A DNA stretch of 64,000 nucleotides from Allolobophora icterica (taxonomy: Eukaryota; Annelida; Clitellata; Crassiclitellata; Lumbricidae): NCBI GenBank assembly GCA_963556255.1, contig OY744611.1, forward strand, positions 37,310,806 to 37,374,805. The letters are read 5' to 3'. Of the stretch, positions 10,639-24,101 are shown piece by piece; position 1 is the stretch's first letter, and every line of letters begins with the position of its first letter. Made by a program: the position numbers and the translations under genes. The notes beneath the pieces were generated by a model that had not been told where the DNA came from, ran no database searches, and was given only the letters and a program-made list of their open reading frames with translations.

Positions 10639-11551
10639 CTGAGCAGAGAACAAAGAATGTATAATTGTGGTAGCTGCTGAGGCAAGATTAATAGTTTATA
10701 GAGCAACACATCCACTATAGGTGTGTGTCTAACCACATACTTGACTTTTTGGCTGTTGACCCGACACCAAACCAGACTTGTCTGAGTGCTGTCAATAGGC
10801 TAATCCTAGGACTTAGGTCTAGCTTTTTGGATGCTGAAGAAATCTGGACTTAACGATTAAAATCAAAGACACTAAGAAATTACATAGTGTCAAGGCGACA
10901 TATGTCACTAGGAGCAGTGTCTAACAAGCAGCTAGGGTTTCTGCATCTGAATATTTCAGAGCTTAAGAGGAAAAAAGACATTATTTCACTATGACAGTAA
11001 AACTTCAATGTACTGTAAACAGGTATGTTAACAGCACCTTTCAGAGTGTCTGACAAGTGTTTGCTTAGTTGTATTTGATTTTGCTCATTCAACTGTGTCA
11101 AAAATATCATGCACATTGCACAAGTTTCTGCCAACCGTATTTTCTGAACTATATGTTGCTCCTTTGTATAAGCCGCAGTGACGCAAAAAACAGTTAAGTT
11201 TGTGTAAAATCAATACATTGATCGCACTGGCAGGCGGATACAGTGTACCCATACACAGATAGTAAATGTGCATAATTCTCTCTGGTGTAAAACCACAGAA
11301 AGCCACATGAAGCATTACATAATACATATAGCACCAGTTTCAAGATCTATGGAGCAGGTGTTGCTTTTCTATTTCGAATTTTGACCAGTTACATGTTTTG
11401 CATTACCGATCAATACCAATGATTTAAAACTGTGCAACCATATCCCAGTCACATAACCCAATCATTTCTTCAAGGTATAATCACTTCAGTAAAGGGGATA
11501 TAATTATGCCCGCAGTCTTGTTTGTTTTGCTAAATCAAATATGCCTCTTAC
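10639..11551. other. Intron, nothing recognised
   Basis: Between A2M exons 24 and 25. AT-rich, no clear open frame with known similarity. Confidence 0.6.
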
Positions 11552-11626
11552 CAATGACATTGGTAAACGACCTCACAGAGTCCTTCACCAGTCCATCAGG
11601 CAAACTAATTGAAAAGGATCCTTCAC
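11552..11626 (-). CDS. A2M: A2M exon 24: LPDGLVKDSVR
   Basis: 75 bp encoding GSFSISLPDGLVKDSVR then SFTNVIG, matching LxLPxxxVxxSxRxxVxVxGD. Acceptor ATGCTTGTAG, donor ATTG|GTAAGA. Confidence 0.93.
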
Positions 11627-12268
11627 CTACAAGCATAAAATGAGTAAATTCAACTAATATCAACTGTAAATTAAATATATAATCATTCGAAATAAAACTG
11701 TTTACAGACTACTGTACAAAGCAACAGAAATGGAAATCCATAAGACCTGTCAATTTTGTTTCGGCTGAGCACTTGTAAATAAGCTGGTTCCTACGACTAA
11801 GCTTTCTTTTGGCACTGTAGAAATATTGACGTGATTGAGATTATGATTAATATTATGATACGACAAACATTGCTTGAAATATTTACCTTACAGTAAATGG
11901 GCTTCTAAAGCATACATAATGTTTGTTAAACAAATTACTACTTTAACTCGTTCATCTCTTGACTCTACCAAAAGGTCAGGAAATGAATCCTTGAGTTAAA
12001 AAATAAAACATTTTAAAAGCAAGCCCACACTGACTTTCCGGCTAAGTTGTTTTAAAACATGCATGTATAGTTGCTTTAACATTGAAGTAAAGCATATTGC
12101 CAATGCTTTGAGATAACTCTGGAATACTTTCGACAAGGCACAGGTTTTAACCCATCATATCACATTATTCCAGGCGGTTCAAAGTAAAAGAAGGCAAATC
12201 ACATGCCGCACTATTTTACTGTAGGCTACGAAAACTGCGCTGCGTATCACAAAATTAATTTTTCTTAC
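11627..12268. other. Intron, nothing recognised
   Basis: Between A2M exons 23 and 24; no feature seen. Confidence 0.6.
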
Positions 12269-12320
12269 CAGGTGCGCAGATGTATGCACTTTTTGTTTGT
12301 TCTTCCTCTTTTCCTTCCGC
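12269..12320 (-). CDS. A2M: A2M exon 23: AEGKEEEQTKSAYIC
   Basis: 52 bp encoding AEGKEEEQTKSAYICAPG, equivalent to the EGxxxExTxSxxxC segment of CUB strand entry. Acceptor TTATCATTTAG, donor CCTG|GTAAGA. Confidence 0.9.
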
Positions 12321-12685
12321 CTAAATGATAACAATTACTGTCAAAAATGTAGAAATAATTTGAAATCCTACATTTATTGAAATCTAATTTAAATATTATC
12401 GTCTAAGCTTCTTTTAAATGTTCCGTTAGGTGTCTAATTTTCCAAGGTAACAAGAAGCAAAACACATTTGGCTTAAGGCAGCATTGCATCAACTAGAATA
12501 TTTTAAAAAGTTTTGCTCTAGACGAGTAAATGTAAAAGACCTTGTTTAGAGAACAAATATACATCCAGTAAACAGGTCAAGAATTGTAATTAGTAAACTT
12601 CTATTGCGCTGGTGTCTAATGCACAAGGCATCAACCAAAATGCACTAATGATTCAATTTTATGAGGTATGATTTGAAATTAATAC

Positions 12686-12784
12686 CTCAACCAGCAACTT
12701 CCGCGTCACAATGTCTTCTGCCGTCATGATTTCTCGTTCCTCAATCGAGTTTGTCTCAAGGTCATCAGCAGCAACTGAGGAAGC
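12686..12784 (-). CDS. A2M: A2M exon 22: linker before the thioester domain
   Basis: 99 bp encoding ASSVAADDLETNSIEEREIM and TRKLLVE, matching the family's VxRxLLVxPEG. Acceptor CTCTGTTAG, donor GAG|GTATTA. Phase 0 at both ends fits. Confidence 0.9.
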
Positions 12785-13242
12785 CTAACAGAGTAAACGT
12801 CCAACAGATACTAAGAAGTTAAAACTAAATTTTTCTAATCTCCAAGCCATATAATTAACTGTTGCACTGGAATATCATGTTCTGTAAGATCATAATACAT
12901 TATTGCCCAGAAAAGCAACTGATGAAAGCATAGGTAGTGCAATGGCATCAGTGAGTGATTGTTGAATAGTGCAGATGATAGAAGTTGTGTGGAGCGAGTC
13001 TCCTCACAAGCGGAAACAAATAGAATTGTAACCACATATGACTCCAAAACACACATAGGAGTAACACCCTCTCAATTTTTTGGACTGGAGAGTAAACCGT
13101 ACCCACCCCCCACTTTTATTACCGAGAAGAAACAATGCCCGCTATTATATCTCGGAGAAAGGCCTTCATTTGAGCCCTCAAGACTCAAAACAATTACCGA
13201 GCAGCTCATCGTCATCATTGATACTATATTACTGTTGTTGTG

Positions 13243-13311
<69 letters not shown>
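13243..13311. repeat. (CAT)n microsatellite
   Basis: About 70 bp of pure CAT. Confidence 0.97.
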
Positions 13312-13312
<1 letters not shown>

Positions 13313-14050
13313 TACTATTAGGCATGGCACATATTTATTTAACAGTCCCAAACGGGAAACAATGCGAAATTTGGTATCCGCCACTTTCTGGACCAAAGCT
13401 ACATCTCTGAAACACGCATTCATTGACGGCTTGATGCTCTGCGTCTGTGAAGCTGTTGCACATAAAGTTTGGACTTGAGCAGCTGAATGACATATACGTC
13501 CATCAGGTGGTTCATAGTTTGCCTATCTCACAGATCACTAGTACCTATAAAGTTTAGTATGAGCTTGGAGGACTGCAGTAATTCTCCACACTAATAGTAA
13601 AACAACACAAACTCCGCAAAGGGGAAAGAAGGGGAAGAAATTCATCGAACCTCTTTCTAGACCAAAGTTACTCCCATGAGCCCATCTACCTGGCCTTTCT
13701 CAAGACCTCTTCCATCTTCTTCTCATGAGGAAACGTACAAGCACTTTTGATCAATGCATGATCAACACCTGCTCTTCTGACAAAACTGAGCCCGGGAACA
13801 CATCTGCATAAATATTCTGAAGAGGTATGATGTAGCGTCACCTCCAGAATGAATTAAACTTTTTGTAAAAATGTTTGTAATTTATACCAAATATAGGCTA
13901 TATATAGCAAAAATATTCTTCAGCAGAATCTTGGAAGACTGGGAGCATGGTCTTAGGATCGAGTGATTACCACGATTTAATTTAGTCCACATGGGCTCAC
14001 ACACAGTGTAATCTATCTATTATATGCAAAAGCAAAGAAAGTTCACTCAC
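13312..14050. other. Intron with pieces of a TTTCTAGACCAAAGTTAC repeat
   Basis: Contains TTTCTGGACCAAAG (about 13385) and TTTCTAGACCAAAGTTACTCCC (about 13649). These are degraded ends of a dispersed MITE family also seen near 6545, 16605, 38540 and 55710. Nothing else recognised. Confidence 0.5.
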
Positions 14051-14236
14051 TTTCACTGTGAAGTTGATATTTCCAAGCTCACGTGGAACAATAAAGTATG
14101 TGTGTGTTTCTGTCTGATGTCCACAGACGCGGAGTTCACTGATGGGAGATCCACTGTTGAATTGAAACGCAGTGCTCTTTTCAACACGCAGCGTAACCTT
14201 CAGCAAACACACAATATCTTCAAATTCATTGTCATG
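14051..14236 (-). CDS. A2M: A2M exon 21: MG7
   Basis: 186 bp encoding KVTLRVEKSTAFQF and PRELGNINFTVK, equivalent to the family's VxVxLxxSxxF...LGxxxFTVxA. The acceptor is AGAATAG; the stronger-looking CCTAACAG upstream is excluded because it brings in an in-frame stop. Donor AAA|GTGAGT. Confidence 0.92.
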
Positions 14237-14968
14237 CTATTCTGTTAGGAGAGTTGAACAAAATATAATACAGTACAACTTAAATTTGATAATATTTCCC
14301 TTATATGGATGCATCATGTAACGTCACAGCCGGAAATATTATGAGCCGCAGTGGAAGAGAAGTTTCTAGTGTCTAATAAAAGACATGTTCAACACCTGAT
14401 GCAGCATACGCAATGGATTATACCTAGTAAGCATAGTACCAGCAGGCATTCGTTCATCATTTACAACAGTTGAGGTGGGAAATGGGACAAACAGTCTATC
14501 AACATTAGCGGTAAGGTTGGGTATCTGGTGCATCAGTGTATTCAGAACAATGAAATTCAAATTAGATACAGTATATTATGTTCAACATATCTTAAAATTA
14601 ACCCACAGAAGCATTGCTTAATGTAAGAGGTAGTAAGAGCACAAATGTGAGATTTTCAACTGTAATATTTACAGACACTAACACAATGCGGTAACATCGT
14701 GTATGTTACCTCAGGAATTTAAATGAGAACTTAAGATAGGTTTCCAATTCATGTATTTGATTTTCACTCTGATTGAATCAGAAATTTTTTCATTCAACCT
14801 GCATGGTGAAATCTAGAAATGTATCAAGGCGAATGACAAGATGACTTTCAATATACAGCAATCCTTTGTTTCCTGTAGGCCTATCTCTTGTTTTCAGTGC
14901 TCATGATCAGTTTTGAATGGGAGTACTTTCAACTGATGCCCACCATAATAGTACCATAAAATGCAAAC
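14237..14968. other. Intron, nothing recognised
   Basis: Between A2M exons 20 and 21; no recognisable feature. Confidence 0.6.
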
Positions 14969-15197
14969 CTTTAAGCACTGATTCATGTAGTTGAAGACAG
15001 AGACAGGTATGCCAACTCTCTCGCCACGGATCATCGAATAGGGAAGCGTGAACGACAAGAAGAAAGGCTGGAAAGCATTCATGGAAAATGGCGATGCAAC
15101 TCCAAGACCAGACTGAGCATTGGTGCAGAATCCATTTCCAATCCATTCCGTAATTGTGTGAGGAAGATTCAAGTTAATATCATCAGTCCCAGAATCA
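14969..15197 (-). CDS. A2M: A2M exon 20: FQPFF and PYSMIRGE
   Basis: 229 bp encoding LPHTITEWIGNGFC, GLGVASPFSMNAFQPFF and LPYSMIRGERVGIPV. This closely follows the family's PDTITxWxxxxFCxSxxxGLGxxxxxxLxxFQPFFxxLxLPYSVxRGE. Acceptor GATATCACAG, donor AAAG|GTTTGC. Confidence 0.96.
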
Positions 15198-15913
15198 CTG
15201 TGATATCAAAAATGTCGGAGCATCGAATTCAACAAAAATTAACAAATTAAATTTCCACCATTACACATTTCCAATACTGACTGGTACGTAATGTCACAGT
15301 AACATAACATGAATGGATAATGGTAAACCTGGCTATAAACATTTTTTCAGCATCAAAACAAATGAAGGTAGTCCGAGCAAAAACAAAAACGTTAATGTAG
15401 TCAGCACAGATCTCAAAACAATCAAGCAGTGTTTAATTTGCTATCTGGCTGATTGAAATATATGTGTAGGCCTATTATACTGCAATAAAGCAGATTGAAA
15501 CAATACAATTAAACACGACTGTATTTGAAATTGCCCTCCTTCCATAGTTCAGAGGTGCACACAACTATAATTACAGAACATCGAAGGTGCATATAGTAAT
15601 TACGAGTGAAAGAACAAAACAGGCAAATAAGAATTTCGAACCCATACTCACTACGTTATAGGCCAAGCGCTCTACTCAACTGGAACCGAAACAGGCAAAT
15701 AAGTATGTAGGTTTGGTTATTATTACCTTTGGCATAAATGTTTTAAACATTAAAAACGGTCTTCATTCAAATTTATTAGGGACCATAATGCCACAACATT
15801 GAAATGAGGTTCCATATCGTAATCGTAATCTCAAGTTTTCTAAAGCGCCACTGTAAAGCTGAGCGCAAAGCACCAGCTTATTCACGAGCGCTGACAGAAT
15901 ATTCCATATTTAC
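15198..15913. other. Intron, nothing recognised
   Basis: Between A2M exons 19 and 20; AT-rich, no recognisable feature. Confidence 0.6.
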
Positions 15914-16118
15914 CCAACTGAAGCGAGCTGCCAGAGCCATGACTCTGGAAAGAATGAGCGATGTAAGACTGCAGGCAGTACCGGTACTTCAACACTTGTT
16001 GGTTGAGGCTCACTTGGTCGCAGCGGCATCACGTCATCTGTGATGATCGGTTGTAAGTGAGAAACACGTTGCCCGTTTGGGGGCGGATCGATATAAGCGT
16101 CCCTGTAATCATCATCTT
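15914..16118 (-). CDS. A2M: A2M exon 19: bait region and FPESWLW
   Basis: 205 bp. The first about 50 residues are acidic, Pro-rich and unlike anything I recognise, as expected for a bait region. They are followed by HRSFFPESWLWQLASVG, matching the family's RxYFPETWxW. Acceptor TCTTTTATAG, donor GG|GTAAAT. Confidence 0.92.
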
Positions 16119-16734
16119 CTATAAAAGAATAAAACAGTTATAAACTTTAACCAAGATATAAGACAATATTTTCTAAGAATTGTTGAAAATGAGACAGTGC
16201 AAATCATTGTTTCTAATTCGTGTTTTAAGTAGGGCCTAAAGTAGGTCTGTTTTGAACACAACGAAGAAACTAGACAGTATAAACTATAAAACTTACACTA
16301 TAACATGCACAGGGTGCATTAAATATATCAAAGTTCTGATTTGTACAGTAATGTAGGTTTGGCTGTGGGGGAATAACCATCGGCGTAATTTGTGGGGGAT
16401 ACGAAGGGTACCCGGCCGTAACCTTCACTATTTGGACTGGGGTACCGTACCCCACATTTTGTACTGAGGGGTACCGTACCCGCCACTTTTTAAACAATGC
16501 CACACCGTACCCGCCACTTTTTAAACAATGCCAATCAATATTTTATAATTGAGCCTTCCCAGAGATCGCAGTCTCCGCCTTGCTGCGTTATGTAAGAAAT
16601 TGGTACCCTCAATTTTTAGACCAAAGTTACGCCCCTGGACAAACCCATGCTTTGTAAACAATCGACAATGACAGATGGATTCACATCTGTTGGTATGTCT
16701 GCACAAATGAGAACTTTACTAGATAATCCATGCT

Positions 16735-18840
16735 GTGTATGTTGCAGTGTATACCGCCTCTCGCTCTGGGCTCCTCCCTCCTAATCAGTCAGCGCTTGGT
16801 GGTCACCATTCTACGGAAACTGCCCTGTTGTCCCTTCTTTGGGACATCTATACTGCCATTGACAGATCTCACTTGACACTTCTGGCATTCTTTGATGAGT
16901 CTTCCTCCTTTGACATGGTGGACCAAGAGATTCTTCTGCGGCGTCTTGAACTGTCCTGTGGTCACAATGTTCAGACATTTGTTCAAGGGTCTTCCTCTGA
17001 ACAGATCACCTTGGTTGGATCCAACGACTCTCTGTCACTTGATCTACATGCTTGGATTCCAACTATTAACCGACTCATTCTCAACTCCTCTAAGACCCAA
17101 ATTATCTGGTTTGGCACCAAGCAGCATCTGCTTAAACTTGCTCTTCCACTCTTGTCCTCAGTGTATACTCATTTTTCATTTTCCTTCAGTGTCCCTGCCT
17201 TGGGCGTCACCCTTGACAGCAACCTTTCGGTTGCCGAGCACCTCTCTCACCTGAGGCACTCCTGTTTCTGCCATTAGGAGATCTGTTCCCCCTCAGTGTT
17301 TAAAACAATGGTCCATGTTTTCATCTGTTGTTGCGTACACTACTGCACTTCGGTGCTTCCTGGGCTACACAAAGATACGCCTTGTGTCCCTCCAATCTGT
17401 TTTGAATGCGGCTGCCAGGCTAATTGCTCGTCTCCCTCGTTTCTCTTATATTACAACCTACATGACCAACGTTCTGCACTTGCTTCTAGTTGCTCCCCGC
17501 ATCCAATACAAGGTTCTGCTCCTTGTTTCTAGGACACAACTATATTTACTAAACACCTTACCTCTGGTCACCTCTATGCAGATGACGTTCAGATCTTTGT
17601 CCAAGGCTCATCCTCTCAGCAGATCTCCCTTGTTGGATCCATTGATTCTCTTTCACATGATCTCCACTCTTGGATGTCATCAAATCGACTTAACCTTAAC
17701 TCTTCTAAGACCCAACTGATCTGGTTTGGCATTAAGCAGCAACTTTCTAAACTTGATATCCCACTTTTGTCGTCAATATACCCTGATTTTTCATTTTCAT
17801 CCAGTGTTCGAGATTTGGGTGTCACCTTTGATAGTACCCTCTCGTTTTCTGAACACCTCTCCCGTGCACCTGACACGTTCCTGTTTCTATCACCTGAGGC
17901 GTTTGAGGGCTGTAAGAAGATCAGTTTCCCCTTCAGTGTTTACTTCTATGGTCCATGCCTTCATTTGCTGCCGCATTGACTATGGCAATTCATTGTTTGC
18001 TGGGCTCCCTAAAGCGCGCCTTTCATCTCTGCAGTCTGTTCTGAACGCGGCTGCCAGGCTCATCGCCCGTTTTCCTCGCTTCTCTCACATAACTACCTTT
18101 ATGACTGATATACTTCACTGGCTTCCTGTTGCTTCCCGCATCCAATACAAGGTCCTTCTCCTAGGACTCAACTGGGAAAAGCTCCTAAATACCTTTGTAA
18201 CCTAATGCGTAAACCTCTATCTGCTCTCTCTTCCCGCCCTCTTCGGTCTGCTGACCACCTTGATCTACTTATCCCTCGCGCAAGGACTTCGATGGCTCAG
18301 CATCGTGCTTTTGCCATACTTGGCCCTTCCCTATGGAATGACCTGCCCCTCTCTCCGTAGCAAGATATTGCTTGGGATCTCGCCCTCTTCTCTCCGCTGC
18401 CTAAAGACCTTTCTTTTCCCTCGGGGCTGACACGCTGGTAGCGCCTCTGAATAGCCTATGCTGTGAGAGGCGCTTTATAAACAATCACATAAGATAAGAT
18501 GAGATAAGACAACTGGGAGTATCCCCTAAGTACCTCTGACTGAATGCGCAAACCCCTTTCTTCCCGCCTACTTCGGTCTGCTGATCGGCTTGATCATCTC
18601 GTTCCCCGCGCTAGGACTGCCATGACGCAACACAGTGCCTTTGCCATCATTGGCCCTACTCTATGGAATAACCTTCCCCTTTCAATCCGTAGCAAGATTT
18701 TGGCTAGGACTTCGTCCTCTTCTCTCCGCTGCCTGAAGACATATCTATTCCATCGGGGCTATCACGCGGACAGCGCCTCTGAATAGTTTATGCTGCGAGA
18801 GGCGCTTCACACATTATCATGTACGATACGATACGATAAC
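16735..18840 (+). mobile_element. Tandemly repeated L2-like LINE reverse-transcriptase modules
   Basis: The plus strand encodes pieces of one reverse transcriptase more than once: GHHSTETALLSLLWDIYTAI and FDMVD (16.8-16.95 kb), LNSSKTQIIWFGTKQ (17.08 kb) and LNSSKTQLIWFGIKQ (17.70 kb), SLQSVLNAAARLIARLPRFS (17.39 kb) and SLQSVLNAAARLIARFPRFS (18.03 kb), and two C-termini (ILGPSLWNDLP near 18.32 kb and IIGPTLWNNLPLSIRSK near 18.65 kb). Each C-terminus has its own 3' stem-loop GCGCCTCTGAATAG...GAGAGGCGC (18441-18475, 18774-18807) and a tail of (GATAA)n or (ACGAT)n. Frameshifts abound, so it is inactive. Confidence 0.88.
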
Positions 18841-19056
18841 ATAGGCCTGCATACAATGCAGACGCATGCTTTTATACAGTGAAAATTTGTTCATATCAAA
18901 GTTGTTCCTGAATTTTTCTATAAGAAACATAAATTTCTGCCACAATACTTGCTACTATTCGATTATTATTCCCATAATTAAGATTTTTTTAAAAGGCCTT
19001 TGCGATATTTATTCACACGTTTTTCCCAGGTAAGCTCATAACGACATATATAATTA

Positions 19057-19971
<915 letters not shown>

Positions 19972-20107
19972 CTGGTGGATGAGGATAATGATGAGCCCCT
20001 ATACTGGATTCACCATATTCAGGGTAATCGTATGATGGACGAATATATCGTCTTGAACATGGTATGGTAACAACAACCAAGTCTGATAAGACAATCATTC
20101 CAGCATC
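19972..20107 (-). CDS. A2M: A2M exon 18: entry to bait region
   Basis: 136 bp encoding DAGMIVLSDLVVVTIPC, then a Tyr/Pro/Arg-rich stretch. DxGLxxxTxxxxxxxxxC is the family's entry to the bait region. Acceptor CTGTTGCAG, donor CCAG|GTCTAT. Cleavable Arg and Tyr residues are present in the tail. Confidence 0.9.
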
Positions 20108-20439
20108 CTGCAACAGGAAACAAAACAACCATTTGTTTACAACAGAAGGACCTGCCGCATCAGTATCAATGTGTATTGCCAGTAAACAGCAGTAGTTATT
20201 AATATGAAGAGACCAGAACAGGCCACCCAAAGATAGTGATGAAACCAGAACAGGCCCTCCAAACACAGTGATGAAACCAGCCCAGACACTCCAAACATAG
20301 TGCGGTTATAAGCACAGGCACTCCAACCATACTGAGGATACCAGCACAGACAATAGAAGACCCTACCCCTCCCTCCCTTCCCTCCACCTCCTCCAACCAT
20401 GGTACTATTTTAAGCACACACATAAGAGACTGTTGTATC

Positions 20440-21020
20440 CTTATAGATCTGATAGACAACTGTGCTTCAGCACCTTTGTAAGGTTCTTAAGGAAGCCATA
20501 CAATTGTTCGGGTACATAGAAGGAACCCGAGGTATCGTCGCAGAGAGAGAAAGCGGCGAGGTCGGACCAGAACCGATCGATGTCGAACATCCGCCAAGAT
20601 CTGTGACGCTGGGTTTTGTAGACATGCGTCGCGGGTGTGAGGGCATCGAAGGGCCAGGTCACCAACCGCTGGTCGGATACGCCACCCGGGACATCGATGA
20701 CGTCGACCGCCGACGGCTTCACGTCGGTCCTGGTGATGACGACGTCCAGTATCCCCTGCGATCGTGTGTGGCGCGCGCCACGCAATGAACTGCATCAAAT
20801 ATATCTAGCAGCTCGGTCGCGCGCAGCGTCGTCGGATCGTCCGGACGATCGAACCGGATGTTGAGATTGCCAGTGATGACTTAAGGGGTGGCGTAGGATG
20901 ACAGGATCCCAAGTAGCTTGCGGAACTCGCTGAAGAAGGCGGCAATCACCCCTGCAGAATCATGGCGGTAGCCACCACAAAAACGGACAAGCTGCCGGAA
21001 ACGGACACCTTAGTGATAAG
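20440..21020 (-). mobile_element. LINE endonuclease, 3' part (outermost layer of nest)
   Basis: The minus strand reads VITGNLNIRFDRPDDP, GILDVVITRTDV and VSDQRLVTWPFDAL: the GDFN-, LDxVIT- and SDHxxV-like motifs of a LINE apurinic endonuclease. Its N-terminal half lies at 24657-24980, separated by the hAT insertion. Together they read as one frame-shifted endonuclease. Confidence 0.85.
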
Positions 21021-21292
21021 CAGTGGTGTAGTGGCAAAATCAGCAGTGGGTATACTGTCAATTGTAGTGTTCGAGTTCTCGGGCGCGGAGCGCCCAAGAA
21101 AATCCGACTAGGGGGTATGGGGGAGCGTCGTAAGCTCCCCTAGCGGGGTCCGGGGCAGAGCCCCGGCCACAAACGATTTTAAGGAATTTAGTTATCAATT
21201 CTCTCACAAATGAAATAGCTTACGAAATATCAATACCTTGACGACATCATGAAAGAATTTTTAAAAAGTTGAACATGTTGAAAACAATCAAG

Positions 21293-22140
21293 CTAAAGAG
21301 AATATTGAATAGTACAGTCGAACGCCCTCTCACATTCACTGGAGCTGCATGGTATGCTACGGATACACAGTGCCATTGGTCGTAGATCTGCAGGCTCAAC
21401 AGAAGGGTCTTCAACGTATTCTCTCATACCTCTGATGGTCTTCTCTGTATCAATGTTCCACCTCCTGCACAGACGTCGTACTTCGGTTTCTCCATGCCGA
21501 ATTGATGGACTATGAGGCCATTTACTTGGGTCAAGGACGTCTATGTCCTGCAGAAACTGAGATTCAGCAACAGCATCGTTGCTCATCCGTGCGTTCAAGT
21601 TGTTACATAGACTTAGTAGAAACTGGCCGGCGTGAATCGACTTTACTTTCCTGTTTTCCATCAGAGTAACGTCATTCAACATAAGCAGTTCTCCAGCCTT
21701 TAGTGCTTCGGCAAATTTCTCACCAGGACTTTCTTTGAATGACTGCAGGACACGTATTGTGCGTAATATCATAACCTGAGCACGAGATAAAGTCATTGAG
21801 CGAAGTTGCAGGTCTAGAGAGAGGTGTGATAGTTCAGATAGGGCATCGTACATTAATCCGAGGTCACGAATAAACTGAACACTCACAAGGCGGGCTAACA
21901 ACCCATTAAACTTCTTCCGTTCAACACTGTCTCTGGAAGTGTCATCGGCAGCATGCTTAAAATGACTGGCTAGAGCAGCATGTGACACCCATATTGCTTT
22001 TACAGTCCGGAAGCTACTTGCAACCCACCTCGTGTCAAGCACACGTCCAATTCGCAAAATTTGAGCTTCCAGTTCCAATGACACTTCTCTCAGCTCGCGT
22101 TGATTTTTACTTGACTGGCTATAGGCTATAGGCTGTAGAA
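21293..22140 (-). pseudogene. hAT-family transposase, C-terminal block
   Basis: 263-codon frame plus an upstream extension (SQSSKNQRELREVSLELE). It contains VLDTRWVASSFRTV and ends with IPCSSSECERAF, the hATC dimerisation motif, close to the element's left inverted repeat. The type resembles KIAA1586/ZMYM-like hAT proteins. Confidence 0.85.
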
Positions 22141-22525
22141 TCGGTTATAACTTTTTGACTTTTTTTTCAAAAAAACAATTTCCTGTATCATAAATGGATG
22201 AACTTTTGCTTAGAAACACTGAAAAAGTGATTAATTCTTTTCAGTTATGAAAAAAGGTCACCCCCAAATGAAAAGTTTGATTCACCATATGATTATGTAA
22301 CTTTACTACTCATAAGTAGTAGCGCTTATAAAAAGTTTATGGAACTATTTAGAACTTTTGCAGCTATCTGGAACTTCCTGAAACTGTTGAGCACTTTCTA
22401 GAAGAATCCAAATATTGGTCTATATAGAAAGGTTTGTGGGCAAACAACTGAACTTGTTAATTTAAATCATTCTTTTCAATGGCAATATAGGCCTACAGTG
22501 TCACACAAGAAAAGTGCGAATAGGC

Positions 22526-24101
22526 TACCAAAGACGCTGCTAAATTGAAGGAGGAAATTATTGAAAAGTTACAGATGGAACAGTGGTCTTTACATTTTGA
22601 TGGCAAGCACATTGAGGAAAATGAATATCAGGTTGTGGTACTGAAGAATGAGAGAATCGAAGTAAAAGTCTGCGTCTGAAAGATGGCTAGGCCGAAACTA
22701 ATGCTGCAGGAATTGCAAAAGTTCTTGATGAATACAACTTATGGAATGCAATGAAGATGACCACTGCTGATACAGCCAGTGTTAACAATGGGAAAAAGAA
22801 TGTTGTTGTCAAATTGCAACGTATGTTCTTAGGCAAGGGTGTCAGCAAACCACAATTTATCAGTTGCCAGCATCACGTTCTGGACAGGATTCTCAGGGTG
22901 GTCATGGACGAAGAACTTGGTGGTAACACCAGGTCTCCAAACATAGAATATCCGTTTATGTATCAACTGATGAACAAGTATGAGGAACTGAAAGCACAGT
23001 TTGTGAATGGAACAGGAGAAATTCTAGATAAAGCAGGCTGGAAAGATGACATGAAATTGTTATACCATCTTACACGGGTGTTCAGATTCTTTGAGGAAAA
23101 AGGGTTTTTTCCACTGGTCAAGTTTAAGAAAATTGCAAACATCAGCAATGGCAGGTGGAATTTTGAGCCTTTCTTGCTATCCATTTTTTTCAATTCAATA
23201 CAATTTATTCGGTAACCAACGTGTAAACAGTACAACAGTTAACAGAAGAATAACCTTTAGATCTCGTAATTGGTTACGCGGGGGTACCAAAGGGGTTGTA
23301 CACCCCGCTTCCCGGAACCCCCCACATGGAGTAACAATGTAAATGCGGTATGCGAGTAGTATTAACAATTAACTATTAACGATACAACTATACGAAGCAA
23401 CAGAGAAATTATTTCACAATCATAACTACGAAAATGCTTAACTAAGGGGCTCCTAGTCAAATAACGGTATCGTGGCAATGGCAATGGGCTCTGTCGATTG
23501 TCTTCTTGTCATCAGGCATAGTTAAAATTTGCATCATTCATAAATAGTCGAAGTTAATTGTTTCCTAAAACTAGCCAGAGAGGTTTGTCTGCGGATAGAC
23601 GAGGGAAGAGAATTCCAAAAACGGGGTCCAGTACACTTAATGGAGAATAGTCGTGTGTTTGTATGTGCAAATGAGGGTACATAGGGTGCTTGGTTTCTCG
23701 TCTGGTAGTGGTGTCGGTCGAGTGTAGAGCCGAATAGATTATCCCAAAAAAACTAAGACTCTACTGATGGCAAGGAACTTCTAAATTTAGAATTGCTATC
23801 CTTGATTTCATTCTTACCCCTACAACAAGGAATACCTTGGAGAAGGTATGCACATTCGTTTCATATGACTGGGCAGACTAATTGGTTTACTAAACAGATG
23901 TACAATAAAAATGACTTCAAGAACTGGTCAGAAATATTGAAACCTTACAAAAAGCATTGTGGGTATTGGAGAATCACTGGAAGCAGTAGCCATCCGCACT
24001 CCAGATACCAAGAAGTTATCAGTCCGCAGAACGCGCAATCAAAGTGATGCGGGAACTTCATGAAAGACAAACTGCAACATCGATTTATTCTAAGCAATAA
24101 G
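22526..24101 (+). pseudogene. Transposase-like pseudogene, RNase-H-like, family unknown
   Basis: Plus-strand fragments in order: WSLHFDGKHIEENEYQVVVL, frameshift and stop near 22680-22700, AGIAKVLDEYNLWNAMKMTT followed by ADTASVNNGKKN, SCQHHVLDRILRVVMDEELG, then a LINE insertion at 23183-23792, then ILDFILTPTTRNTLEKVCTF VSYDWAD and SAERAIKVMRELHE before a final stop. The spaced Asp residues (HFDGK, TADTAS) and the late Glu (AERAI) suggest an RNase-H-like DDE core. Damaged and not functional here. Confidence 0.75.
23183..23792 (-). mobile_element. 5'-truncated LINE 3' end (innermost layer)
   Basis: Flanked by a perfect 9-bp duplication TTGCTATCC (23174-23182 and 23793-23801). The minus strand encodes GPRFWNSLPSSIRRQTSLAS, a LINE reverse-transcriptase C-terminus, and the left edge is the reverse complement of an A-rich tail (AATAAATTGTATTGAATTG). 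Confidence 0.9.
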
